Shown one piece after another: positions 6,453 through 13,022 of a stretch of 19,490 nt of DNA. A program made the translations under genes and the position numbers. The DNA comes from CAYJAD01 sp964370675. GTDB lineage: Bacteria > Desulfobacterota > Desulfovibrionia > Desulfovibrionales > Desulfovibrionaceae. Each line of letters opens with the position of its first letter. The first letter of the stretch is position 1. Location: contig CAYJKC010000036.1 of the NCBI GenBank assembly GCA_964370675.1, positions 1-19,490 of the forward strand, read 5' to 3'. The notes under the pieces were generated by a model, which searched no databases, was not told the DNA's origin, and saw only the letters and a program-made list of their open reading frames with translations.

Positions 6453-9162
6453 GTTTGCATCTATTCTTTGTCTTTTAATCCTCGTAACTAGTGTAGCCCA
6501 TGCAGCACAAGATACTAGCCCACAGGTACTCATCGTGCCATATCAAGTCAATGCAGGCGATGATATGGCTTATTTACGCGATGATGTGCCAAAGCTCTTG
6601 TTGGAAAGGCTGCAAAATCAGGGTATACGCGTTGTACCCATGGCTAGAGCACGCAGCATTCTTGACCAGCAAAATGTAGAAACATTAGACCTACAAACTG
6701 CAAGGCGCATGGGTGTTACATCCAATGTTTCCGCTGTAATTTATGGCGTGTTCAACCAACTAGGCAGCGGGTTCACACTAGATTCACGCATTGTGCCTAT
6801 TACTAGTAATCAAATACCAGATGTTGTTACATTACAAAAAGGCAGCATTATCGAACTTGCTTCTGCAGTTGATACTTTGAGCTCTCGCGTTTCAAAAATT
6901 GTTAATCAAAGTCCGGTTGCTGTGGGCGTTACTCCAGCAGTTGCCATTGGTGCTCCACTGGCTAAAGGTGCCATTAGCGATATTCAAGTTAACGGTTTGC
7001 GCGTTATGGACCCTGACGCTGTGCTTATGCGCTTGTCTATACGCAAGGGTGATACCCCTGATGCAGCTGCCATTAACGAAGAAGTTAAGCGCGTTTGGGA
7101 CATGGGTTATTTTAGTGACGTTAATGCCACTATTGAATCTGGCAACGTTTTAGTATTTAACGTTGTGGAAAAACCACGCATTGATAGCATACAAGTGCAA
7201 GGCTCTGATGAAATTGACCAAGAAGATATCATTGCTGCCATGAGCACTAAAAGTGGCGCTGTCCTTAACGAAAAACTACTTGCAGATGATGTGCAAAAAG
7301 TTACTGAACTTTATCGTAAAGAAGGTTTTTATCTAGCTTCAGTGAAACCTGATGTTATAAGTCGAGATGGTGGCGCAGGTGCAAGGCTTGTGCTAACTGT
7401 TGATGAAGGCAATAAATTATACATTCAAGAAGTTAGAATTGAAGGTCTAAGCGAACTAGACCAAGATGATATTTCTGATTACATGGCCCTACAACCACGT
7501 AGCTTGCTTTCATGGTTTACAGGTACAGGCGTGCTTGAAGAAGAATATCTTGAGCGCGATTCCAATGCCATTGCAGCCTTTGGTCTAAACGAAGGATTTG
7601 TTGACATACAAGTTTCTGCTCCTGAAGTAGAATATAAAACAGATGGTATTTATATAACCTTCCAAGTAAACGAAGGACCTCGCTATACAATTAACAAAAT
7701 TCAATTTGGTGGCGACCTTATTGACACTGAAGAACGCCTTTTACATGTTGTACAAATGGATGAACAAAAGGCAGAAAATGAGTATTTCTCACTTACAGTT
7801 ATGCAAGAAGATGCTAAACGTCTTAGTAATTTCTACGGCGATTATGGTTATGCCTTTGCAGAAGTAGATACAAAAATACTTAAAGATGAATCCGGTGCTC
7901 CGACCCTTAGCATTGGTTATTTAGTTAATAAAAAACAAAAAGTTTACATTCGTCGTGCCGTAGTTGAAGGCAACTCCAGAACACGTGACAATGTAATTTT
8001 ACGCGAATTGCGTCTTGCTGACGGTGACATTTATGAAGGTGCTAAAATGCGCCGCTCCACTGAACGTCTTAACCGTTTAGGTTATTTTGAAACAGTAGAC
8101 ACCGAACTTGTGCCTACTGGCTCACCAGAAGAGGTTGACCTTAAAATTAAAGTAAAAGAAACTAACACTGGTGCCATTATGGCAGGTATTGGTTATTCTA
8201 CCTATTATGATGTTGGTGTTTCTGGTTCTGTTACTGAGCGAAACCTCTTTGGACGTGGCTACTGGTTGCAGTTACAAGGCTTCTTGTCTTGGCGCCGTAC
8301 TTCTGGTATCTTCTCTTTTACCAACCCACGCCTGTATGACACAGACCTATTAATCGGTAATGACCTTTACTATACTCATGATTATTGGGATGACTTTACT
8401 AAGGATACATTGGGCGACACCATACGTTTAGCCTATCCTATTGGTGAATATACTACCATTGGTGGCGGTTACCGTCTTGAGCGTTATGAATTATATGATA
8501 TTGAAGATAGTTCCTCACCAACCATTATCGACTACGAAGGTGTTAACTGGACCAGTGCTATCAATGCTCGTATTGTTCGTGATACAACCAATAGCCGCTC
8601 CAATCCTACTGAAGGCACAATTACTCGTATTTGGGCTGAATATGGTGGTGGTGGTCTAGGCGGTACAGACAACTTCATTAAAGCTATGTTTGACTGGCAA
8701 GGTTTTTATGGTCTAGCTGACAACCATGTAATACACGTTCGCGGACGTGTAGGTGGTGTATTTGAAAACCAATCGGGTAGCGTTGTACCTGTATTTGAAC
8801 GCTTCTACATTGGTGGTATTGATACCATTCGTGGTTACGATTACACAGCACTTTCTCCACGCGACGAAAAATATAATGATAGAATCGGTGGGGACAGAAT
8901 GGGTATTGTAAACCTTGAATATATCTGGACCTTCCAAGAAGACCTAGGACTTGCAATCGTTCCATTCTTTGATGCAGGCTTTAACATTGACTCAAGCTAT
9001 ATGGATATTAACAGCCACATAGTAGCATCTGCTGGTCTTGAATTACGCTGGCGTTCACCCATGGGTGACTTACGTGTTGCTTATGGTATCCCACTTTCAG
9101 ACGACTATGATGGCAATAGACCAACAGGTCGATTTGAATTCACCATGGGTCAATTCTTCTAA
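6433..9162 (+). CDS. bamA: Outer membrane protein assembly factor BamA (Omp85) with extra N-terminal TolB/FlgO-like domain
   Basis: Central beta-barrel insertase of the outer membrane. From the ATG at 6433 (GGGAG at 6422-6426, 6-nt spacing) it is 909 aa, versus roughly 810 in E. coli. Residues 1-24 are a signal peptide ending VAHA. Residues about 30-160 form an additional alpha/beta domain (VLIVPYQVNAGDDMAYLRDD, then GIRVVPMARARSIL, then SAVIYGVFNQLGSGFTLDSR), which resembles the N-terminal fold of TolB/FlgO/CsgG-type proteins. Five POTRA repeats follow, with their starting strands at ISDIQVNGLRV, IDSIQVQGSDEI, YIQEVRIEGLSEL, YTINKIQFGGDLI and YIRRAVVEGNSRT. The C-terminal barrel is about 579-909, has the loop-6 motif IRGY near 799, and ends MGQFF with the terminal Phe needed for barrel insertion. 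A longer in-frame ATG at 6379 lies deep within lolD and lacks a signal peptide, so it is rejected. The gene overlaps lolD by 20 nt. Confidence 0.95.
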   Translation: MIKHLFKFASILCLLILVTSVAHAAQDTSPQVLIVPYQVNAGDDMAYLRDDVPKLLLERLQNQGIRVVPMARARSILDQQNVETLDLQTARRMGVTSNVSAVIYGVFNQLGSGFTLDSRIVPITSNQIPDVVTLQKGSIIELASAVDTLSSRVSKIVNQSPVAVGVTPAVAIGAPLAKGAISDIQVNGLRVMDPDAVLMRLSIRKGDTPDAAAINEEVKRVWDMGYFSDVNATIESGNVLVFNVVEKPRIDSIQVQGSDEIDQEDIIAAMSTKSGAVLNEKLLADDVQKVTELYRKEGFYLASVKPDVISRDGGAGARLVLTVDEGNKLYIQEVRIEGLSELDQDDISDYMALQPRSLLSWFTGTGVLEEEYLERDSNAIAAFGLNEGFVDIQVSAPEVEYKTDGIYITFQVNEGPRYTINKIQFGGDLIDTEERLLHVVQMDEQKAENEYFSLTVMQEDAKRLSNFYGDYGYAFAEVDTKILKDESGAPTLSIGYLVNKKQKVYIRRAVVEGNSRTRDNVILRELRLADGDIYEGAKMRRSTERLNRLGYFETVDTELVPTGSPEEVDLKIKVKETNTGAIMAGIGYSTYYDVGVSGSVTERNLFGRGYWLQLQGFLSWRRTSGIFSFTNPRLYDTDLLIGNDLYYTHDYWDDFTKDTLGDTIRLAYPIGEYTTIGGGYRLERYELYDIEDSSSPTIIDYEGVNWTSAINARIVRDTTNSRSNPTEGTITRIWAEYGGGGLGGTDNFIKAMFDWQGFYGLADNHVIHVRGRVGGVFENQSGSVVPVFERFYIGGIDTIRGYDYTALSPRDEKYNDRIGGDRMGIVNLEYIWTFQEDLGLAIVPFFDAGFNIDSSYMDINSHIVASAGLELRWRSPMGDLRVAYGIPLSDDYDGNRPTGRFEFTMGQFF

Positions 9163-9184
9163 AATAAACTAACAACTATAATAT

Positions 9185-9218
9185 GCCCCAGAACAAAATT
9201 TGTTTTGGGGCTTTTTTT
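9185..9218 (+). terminator. Rho-independent terminator of the lolCD-bamA operon
   Basis: The stem GCCCCAGAACAAA (9185-9197) pairs with TTTGTTTTGGGGC (9199-9211) with one G-T wobble, followed by seven T residues (9212-9218). It lies 22 nt after the bamA stop, giving a clean operon end and separating bamA from the small gene at 9301. Confidence 0.93.
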
Positions 9219-9242
9219 ATTTTTAAATGCACTGTATCACAT

Positions 9243-9269
9243 TTGCATTTAAAAAAAAAATGTTATATA
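9243..9269 (+). promoter_or_regulatory. Candidate promoter of the small selenoprotein-like gene
   Basis: An extended -10 TGTTATATA (9261-9269) is identical to that of the PHP-gene promoter at 385-393. A -35-like TTGCAT is at 9243-9248 with a short 15-bp spacer. It lies just after the bamA terminator, so the small gene probably has its own transcript with a start near 9276. Confidence 0.45.
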
Positions 9270-9300
9270 GGAATGATTACTAAAACAAGACGAGGTTAGT

Positions 9301-9465
9301 ATGGGACAGTTTTTATTATTAATTTTTTGTATAGCGGTAGTTTATGCTCTTGGAAGACTAATAAAACATTATAATATTGCTGTGTTGCCTTGTGGTTGAG
9401 GATCTCGCGCAGTGCCTCGTGAGGTACTACCAAAGCAAGAAGATGAAGATACGCTACGTTTATAG
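9301..9465 (+). CDS. Candidate small membrane selenoprotein (UGA-recoded, CGUG motif)
   Basis: Not a recognised family. ATG at 9301 has GAGG at 9292-9295 (5-nt spacing). Codons 1-32 read MGQFLLLIFCIAVVYALGRL then IKHYNIAVLPCG: an N-terminal membrane helix (about 3-18), a short basic stretch and Cys-Gly. Codon 33 is TGA (9397-9399), and the frame continues as GSRAVPREVLPKQEDEDTLR plus Leu to TAG at 9463-9465. If TGA is read as selenocysteine (U), the product is 54 aa with PCGUGSR at its centre and an acidic tail. The hairpin after the UGA (separate entry) has the geometry of a bacterial SECIS. The alternative is a 32-aa peptide that ends at TGA. The layout (single helix, then Cys/Sec-Gly motif near the C-terminus) recalls FeoB-associated Cys-rich proteins and, loosely, eukaryotic SelK; that is analogy only. 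Its end overlaps the convergent ABM gene by 6 nt. Confidence 0.68.
9397..9430 (+). promoter_or_regulatory. SECIS-like hairpin immediately 3' of the in-frame UGA
   Basis: From UGA (9397-9399) there are 19 nt, then the apical GU (9419-9420). The arms AGTGCCTC (9411-9418) and GAGGTACT (9421-9428) make eight consecutive pairs including one G-U wobble, and the stem can extend past a C-A mismatch to a G-C pair. In E. coli fdhF, from memory, UGA is likewise followed by 19 nt and then the loop GU capping a five-pair stem, with a functional U six bases before the GU; here the base at that place (9413) is also U. There is no T-run, so it is not a terminator. Confidence 0.68.
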
Positions 9466-9777
9466 TTCTTCGTTTATAAATTCATACTCATTCATAACAT
9501 TTGTTATGGTAATTTTATATGCAGCAAAAAGGGCTTTACGCCCTTCTTGCTGACAAAGCACATGTTCTATGTGTTCACGCCATGCCTGTACTGATTCTAA
9601 ATTTTCCCACTCACTTAAAGATAATAACTTTCCTTCATACTTTAAGCTTTTAAAGCGTTCAGCACGAATAAAGCCTGGCATTTCTTGCACCAAGGCAAAC
9701 ATCTTTGCACCCAATTCCAAATATCTTTGCAAACCCTGCTCAGTTGGGCTTACTTCAAACAATACATAAACACTCAT
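9460..9777 (-). CDS. Antibiotic biosynthesis monooxygenase (ABM) domain protein
   Basis: 105-aa single-domain protein with the dimeric alpha-beta barrel (ferredoxin-like) fold typical of ABM/YgiN-type proteins. Visible family traits are the first strand YVLFEVSP, helix EQGLQRYLELGAKMFALVQE, the strand MPGFIRAERFKSL, the motif LSLSEWENLESVQAWREHIEH, with the conserved Trp pair and His, and a final strand ITITNV. Members are quinol or polyketide monooxygenases, heme-degrading enzymes or simply of unknown role; nothing here (for example no IsdG-type Asn-Trp-His triad that I can verify) fixes a substrate. It starts 6 nt after the stop of the TtuA-like gene, with GAGTGAG overlapping that stop acting as the probable ribosome site, so it is the last gene of the 12905-9460 run. 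Confidence 0.78.
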   Translation of the reverse strand: MSVYVLFEVSPTEQGLQRYLELGAKMFALVQEMPGFIRAERFKSLKYEGKLLSLSEWENLESVQAWREHIEHVLCQQEGRKALFAAYKITITNVMNEYEFINEEL

Positions 9778-9783
9778 GCTAAC

Positions 9784-10686
9784 TCACTCTTGATTAACTG
9801 TACTTTTAATCCTGCACACTCCACAAATTTCCATTGATGTGGGATAGCCGCATTTAATACAAGGAGCTAGTTCTTGACCTGCCTCTGCTTCTTGGCGAGC
9901 AAATACTGGACGACCGCGCTGTAAAAAACCTTGGTAAAAGTCAAGTTTACGCCCTGGCATTGCTTCTTCTAGCTGTTGCCACAGATGTTTATGATAGGTA
10001 AAGCTAGCCCCAGCGCTATATGGACATGGGGCATAATGATGCTCAATATCCATCAAAAAACCATAATTTGCCGTTTCAAACTCTGTCAAACGCCATAATG
10101 GTTTCACTTTACGCGCAAAGCCATCCTCAGCTTCTAAGACTGGTCCTTGGTCAGAAAGATAGGCAGTATCCCATCGTATGGTATTGCTAAAAAGCCTCGC
10201 TACTTCATCATCAAGATTGTGACCTGTAGCTAAAGCAGTAAAACCATAATCCATAGCAGTTTTATTAAAGTAATAGCGCTTTATTTTACCACAAGCTGAA
10301 CAAATAGGGCGTTTAAGTTTTGCTTTAACCAATGGTATAGCTAAACCCTCGCTTGCCATTTCCTTAACAATAAGCGCAAAGCCATGCCTATCACAAAAAT
10401 TTTCTACCACCTTACGAGTCACATCAGATGATCCCGGTATGGATAAGTCAATGTGTAGACCTGTTACATTATAGCCTTGTTGAGATAAGGCTAACATAAG
10501 GGCTAGCGAATCTTTGCCTCCTGAAATGGCAACTAAGATATTGTCATCATGTGTAAATAGTTTAGGTCCGCTTATGCCGCGTTCTACTTGCCTATTAAAA
10601 AATTGCAAAAAACATGCTGCGCAAAAACCGGCATGATGACTACGCAAGCTCACTACTGCAACTTCTTTACATACTTTACATTTCAT
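9784..10686 (-). CDS. TtuA/Ncs6-type tRNA 2-thiolation enzyme (PP-loop ATPase with zinc fingers and Fe-S site)
   Basis: Predicted to activate a uridine C2 carbonyl with ATP and replace oxygen by sulfur in tRNA. 300 aa. An N-terminal zinc ribbon is formed by C3/C6 and C22/C25; the PP-loop is SGGKDS at 55-60; CSAC places C129 and C132; GHNLDD is at 155-160; C221 lies in APCPYS; a C-terminal zinc ribbon has C276/C279 and C288/C291. The C129/C132/C221 triad matches the [4Fe-4S] ligands of Thermus TtuA (C130/C133/C222 from memory), which separates this from TtcA (no zinc fingers). Whether it modifies position 54 or the wobble position is unknown. The start ATG at 10686 is 12 nt after the glycosyltransferase stop, and the ABM gene follows at 6 nt. 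Confidence 0.87.
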   Translation of the reverse strand: MKCKVCKEVAVVSLRSHHAGFCAACFLQFFNRQVERGISGPKLFTHDDNILVAISGGKDSLALMLALSQQGYNVTGLHIDLSIPGSSDVTRKVVENFCDRHGFALIVKEMASEGLAIPLVKAKLKRPICSACGKIKRYYFNKTAMDYGFTALATGHNLDDEVARLFSNTIRWDTAYLSDQGPVLEAEDGFARKVKPLWRLTEFETANYGFLMDIEHHYAPCPYSAGASFTYHKHLWQQLEEAMPGRKLDFYQGFLQRGRPVFARQEAEAGQELAPCIKCGYPTSMEICGVCRIKSTVNQE

Positions 10687-10698
10687 AATAGACCTTTT

Positions 10699-11964
10699 CT
10701 AGCTAGTTGATTTTGTGGAGTTCACTACCCATCCAAAACGCGAAATACAATCTTGATAAATTTTAACATATTGCTTTTGTAGACGTGTCATTTGAGCATA
10801 TGAACGCATATTAGCACTGTTTCTAGCAAAATGTTCCATACGTTCTGGACGACACATAAGTTCAATCATAGCTGCAGCTAAGCGTTGAGGGTCTGCCTCT
10901 GGTATTAATAAAGCATTATTTGTATTAGCAATTTCCATATGAGCATTAACCATGGTGCAAATAAGTGGTATACCACAACTCCAAGCACTCATAAGCGCGC
11001 TCATATTGCCTTGACCTTCAACAAAGGGACTAATTAAAGCATTAGCATGTTGTAATACTTCAGCAGGATCTTGTTTTCCAAGTAACGCCAAGCGTGACTC
11101 CACACCTAATGACCTAGCTTCATTTAATAATTGCTCAAAAAATTGTCCTTCTCCAACAATACGCACCTCCCAGTCTAATAAGTATGGGTGCTGCCATAAT
11201 GCTGACATAGCTTTGAGCAAAAAATCAATGCCTGCACTGTGCTCTAATCTTTCAACAGCCACGAAAACCCAGCGTTTATTTTTTTGCTCTGCATATGAAC
11301 TGATTTTTTGACTGGCAGTGTGCACAACTTCCACTTGAGCAGCATTAATACCTAATTTCACCCATTCATTGGCAATAAACTTACTAGGATAAATTATTTT
11401 TTTGGGTAATGACCAATACTTAGCTAGAGATTTAGAGCTTGTAGGCAGCTTAAAACAGGAGTGTAAAATAAGGGTGGTATTTTCTTTACGAAAGTTTGCA
11501 AGCCGTGCAGCAAGAGGCAGGCAATTTTCTGCAAAAGTATGTATGCATAAAGGAATATTTCTTTTTTGCATCCAAAAAGAGCGCCACAAACCAGAAAAAC
11601 TTGGTTTACCGTTATGCGAAATGGATACAGCAGCAAGCCCATGCGCCTTAGCTTTTTGCATAAGCTCACTTGTTGCAGGGCAGAAAATATATGGATTAAA
11701 ACCTAGCTCTTGCAAACGCAGAGCTAGGCTTAACAATTCTTCTTGGGGGGGGAGTAATTCTATAGAGCTATCTAAAAGAAAAACCATCATTTTAGCCTGA
11801 GGGTTTAATTTTTGAGATGTCATTGGCTGCAAAGTGCTACATTGTTCACCACCATGCTCATCTTCTTGAGTTGGCACTGAGTTATTTGACAAAACATTGT
11901 TTTCAATGCTTTGTGTTTTGTCTAACTTAGCTTCAGACATGCTTTGGGCTTCATGGGTACTCAT
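10699..11964 (-). CDS. GT-B glycosyltransferase, GT4-like
   Basis: 421 aa. The first ~58 residues are low-complexity (Ser/Gln/Glu-rich) and look disordered; the fold starts at MMVFLLDSSIELLPPQEELL with a typical GT-B N-terminal Rossmann domain. The C-terminal donor-binding domain has VFVAVERLEHSAGIDFLLKA, the loop VGEGQFFEQL, and ALISPFVEGQGNMSALMSAW followed by SCGIPLICT. In classical GT4 enzymes the region reads EGFGLPLLEA, giving the E-x7-E nucleotide-sugar motif; here the first Glu is kept but the second is Leu, so donor binding or activity may be altered. Acceptor unknown; a lipopolysaccharide or glycan role is only a guess. It starts 2 nt after the aminotransferase stop, without a clear Shine-Dalgarno, so coupled translation is likely. 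The start at the Met near residue 59 would remove the tail but has no ribosome site either. Confidence 0.82.
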   Translation of the reverse strand: MSTHEAQSMSEAKLDKTQSIENNVLSNNSVPTQEDEHGGEQCSTLQPMTSQKLNPQAKMMVFLLDSSIELLPPQEELLSLALRLQELGFNPYIFCPATSELMQKAKAHGLAAVSISHNGKPSFSGLWRSFWMQKRNIPLCIHTFAENCLPLAARLANFRKENTTLILHSCFKLPTSSKSLAKYWSLPKKIIYPSKFIANEWVKLGINAAQVEVVHTASQKISSYAEQKNKRWVFVAVERLEHSAGIDFLLKAMSALWQHPYLLDWEVRIVGEGQFFEQLLNEARSLGVESRLALLGKQDPAEVLQHANALISPFVEGQGNMSALMSAWSCGIPLICTMVNAHMEIANTNNALLIPEADPQRLAAAMIELMCRPERMEHFARNSANMRSYAQMTRLQKQYVKIYQDCISRFGWVVNSTKSTS

Positions 11965-11966
11965 AA

Positions 11967-12905
11967 TTAAAATGGTATTCCTTCTGCTAATATGCGCTCT
12001 AAAAGTCCTTGCCTTAACTTATGTGCCAGTGGTCCCACCTGCCCATTGCCAATAGGCATATTATCAAAATGAGTAATGCCAACACAAAGAGGAGTTGAAC
12101 CAAATAATAAAACTTCCTTAGCGTGCAAAATATCTTCTCTAGTTATATTGGCAAACTTAGTTGGCATAAATTCTTTTGCATATTCGATGGCTTCGCATAA
12201 AGTTGTCCCAGGCAAAACTTGTTCAAAAAATGGTGACACCAATTCATTTTGCTTGGTAACAAGGGCGACATTGGCAACTGCGGCCTCTGCAAGATAGCCT
12301 TGTTCATTGAATGAAACCGTTACATCCACTTGCAATTGACGCGCTTCAGCATCCATAAGTACATTGGGTAAATAATTAGTATTTTTTAACTTTGCTAAAT
12401 AACCTTGCTTAGCTGGAATTTTAGAAGCACATGCTGTTAAGCCTTTATCATACCATGTTTGCGTAGGAATTTTACTTTTGATGGCTACCACATAAAGGCT
12501 TGTAGTTGGGCACTCAGAGGCAGATATACCAAAGCCTCCCGGACCTCGACCAAGTAGTATGCGCATAGAACCATGGCTCTGTCCACCAGCCTTTGCTACT
12601 TGCATAATAATCTGGCGTATGTCATCCCACGCACAGGGTGGAGTCATTTTAAGACCTGCCGCGGAGCTTTGCATGCGTTTTAAATGTGCATCTAGCTGCA
12701 ATAATTTATTATCACGATATGAAATACTTTCAAAAGCCCCATCGCCACGGTGGCAAAGATGATCATCAAGTGGAATAAGCAATAAGGAAACATCCTTACA
12801 TATGGCCCCCACTCTATGTTCATAAAAAGCAAGAATTTTTTCTTGTCCTGGGCGTGGTGCAGCTAGCATGCGCTCAAGATAGGATTTAGCATCTAAAACT
12901 TGCAT
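11967..12905 (-). CDS. PLP-dependent class IV aminotransferase (PabC / D-amino acid or branched-chain aminotransferase family)
   Basis: 312 aa. The N-terminal domain has LDDHLCHRGDGAFESI, the usual opening of class IV enzymes (substrate-binding Arg-Gly-Asp), followed by LDAHLKRMQSSAAGL. The PLP Schiff-base Lys is K174 in LAKLKNTNYLPNVL; its spacing to the following Asn (K-x-x-N) is like PabC and D-amino acid aminotransferase rather than IlvE (K-x-x-x-N). E208 in GYLAEAAVAN is the conserved Glu that contacts the pyridine nitrogen, and PGTTLCEAI supplies the phosphate-binding Thr. Aminodeoxychorismate lyase (folate synthesis) is a good guess, but the substrate is not proved. Ribosome site AGGTGG (plus-strand 12916-12921) lies 10 nt upstream of the ATG. 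First gene of the minus-strand run down to 9460. Confidence 0.83.
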   Translation of the reverse strand: MQVLDAKSYLERMLAAPRPGQEKILAFYEHRVGAICKDVSLLLIPLDDHLCHRGDGAFESISYRDNKLLQLDAHLKRMQSSAAGLKMTPPCAWDDIRQIIMQVAKAGGQSHGSMRILLGRGPGGFGISASECPTTSLYVVAIKSKIPTQTWYDKGLTACASKIPAKQGYLAKLKNTNYLPNVLMDAEARQLQVDVTVSFNEQGYLAEAAVANVALVTKQNELVSPFFEQVLPGTTLCEAIEYAKEFMPTKFANITREDILHAKEVLLFGSTPLCVGITHFDNMPIGNGQVGPLAHKLRQGLLERILAEGIPF

Positions 12906-12955
12906 TTAATATTATCCACCTAATTAATTCATCTTAAAATAACATTTTTTTACTA

Positions 12956-13008
12956 CTTCTACTACTAGGCAAGCAAATTATGCAAAAATGCTTTTATAGT
13001 AGTAGAGG
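12956..13008. repeat. Strong inverted repeat between asd and the aminotransferase gene
   Basis: Outer arms CTTCTACTACTA (12956-12967) and TAGTAGTAGAGG (12997-13008) pair over 12 positions with one wobble; inner arms AAGCA (12971-12975) and TGCTT (12989-12993) allow a second helix. On the minus strand, the direction of both flanking genes, the hairpin is followed by an A-run rather than a T-run, so it is not an intrinsic terminator for asd. It could be an attenuator, an RNA-stability hairpin or a protein site in the leader of the aminotransferase operon. Confidence 0.6.
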
Positions 13009-13022
13009 ATGATGTATCATTT

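Noticed and set aside
9411..9428. Hairpin after the TGA as an intrinsic terminator of a 32-aa peptide gene
   Set aside because: No T-run follows; the downstream bases are ACCAAAGCAAGAAG.
11402..11800. 132-codon plus-strand frame antisense to the glycosyltransferase
   Set aside because: Low-complexity antisense shadow without ribosome site; the minus-strand gene has clear family motifs.
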